Part shown: positions 63,995 to 64,000 of the stretch, in pieces
How the letters are laid out: every line of letters starts with the position of its first letter
How positions within the stretch are numbered: position 1 is the stretch's first letter
Source: Campylobacter concisus
GTDB taxonomy: Bacteria > Campylobacterota > Campylobacteria > Campylobacterales > Campylobacteraceae
Assembly (NCBI RefSeq): GCF_003048775.2
Contig: NZ_CP049272.1
Span: 992,001-1,056,000 of the forward strand
DNA length: 64,000 nucleotides
Direction of reading: 5' to 3'
Notes under the pieces: model-generated
Told to the model about the DNA's origin: nothing
The model's database searches: none
The model's input: only the letters and a program-made list of their open reading frames with translations
Translations under genes and position numbers: made by a program

Positions 63995-64000
63995 AAGGAG
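63995..64000 (+). promoter_or_regulatory. Ribosome binding site of a gene beyond the window
   Basis: AAGGAG ends the window, so a plus-strand coding region should start about 5-9 bases later. Confidence 0.6.

Noticed and set aside
1-64000. tRNA, rRNA, CRISPR, insertion sequences and prophage
   Set aside because: Looked for in the gaps; the intergenic regions are short and show no such structures. Only AT-rich hairpins and promoters were found.

Overview
The window looks like chromosomal DNA of a Campylobacter of the C. concisus/curvus type. It is AT-rich, with the word AAATTT very frequent. It carries an oorDABC 2-oxoglutarate oxidoreductase with malate and monomeric isocitrate dehydrogenase genes, an epsilonproteobacterial hydABCDE uptake hydrogenase with its hyp genes, and flagellar genes with sigma-54 and sigma-28 promoters. 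The species call is an inference from gene content and style. I found no rRNA, tRNA, CRISPR array, insertion sequence or prophage.

Layout, left to right. 0.1-6 kb (minus strand): a TonB-dependent receptor gene broken by one in-frame stop codon, then a SAM methyltransferase, a FecCD-type permease, its ATPase and its binding protein. This is a metal or metallophore import locus with a perfect 19-bp inverted repeat in front of the receptor. 6.2-12.6 kb: an unknown ORF, then oorDABC, mdh and icd (TCA branch). 12.7-16.2 kb: mltG and a large AsmA/YhdP-like gene, divergent and overlapping at their 5' ends. 16.4-30.7 kb: [NiFe]-hydrogenase locus (hydABCDE, hypF, nikR, then hypBCDEA). An nhaA remnant and a DUF2157/GDYXXLXY membrane-protein pair interrupt it. 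31-34.3 kb: flgH facing the pta-ackA acetate pathway. 34.5-37.6 kb: lpxD with ilvBH. 37.9-47 kb: a long minus-strand run of housekeeping genes (aroG, an FAD reductase, a coiled-coil protein, a tRNA methyltransferase, a Cys-cluster protein, a TPR protein, trpC, HIT, mnmH). 47.1-49.4 kb: two adjacent RarD-like permeases and a small membrane protein. 49.4-52.3 kb: an McrBC type IV restriction system. 52.4-59 kb: nagZ, gpsA, gatB, atpB, a TSUP permease, sodC and a TIGR02757 gene. 59-63.9 kb: flagellar cluster flgI-flgJ-flgM-flgN-flgK behind rsmD. The window ends in a sigma-28 promoter and a ribosome binding site for a gene just outside it.

How it fits together. Nickel is a plausible common theme of the first half: hydrogenase, the Ni-insertion factors HypA and a very His-rich HypB, the regulator NikR, and possibly the import locus at the left edge. 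The import locus being for nickel is inference only. The second half is mostly core metabolism and motility; McrBC is the one clear defence element.

The strongest directly visible oddities are: the nonsense codon in the receptor, the decayed nhaA, the lack of a standard start codon for the full RarD, the overlapping divergent mltG/AsmA 5' ends, and well-formed sigma-54 and sigma-28 promoters, one of which interlocks with the pta promoter.
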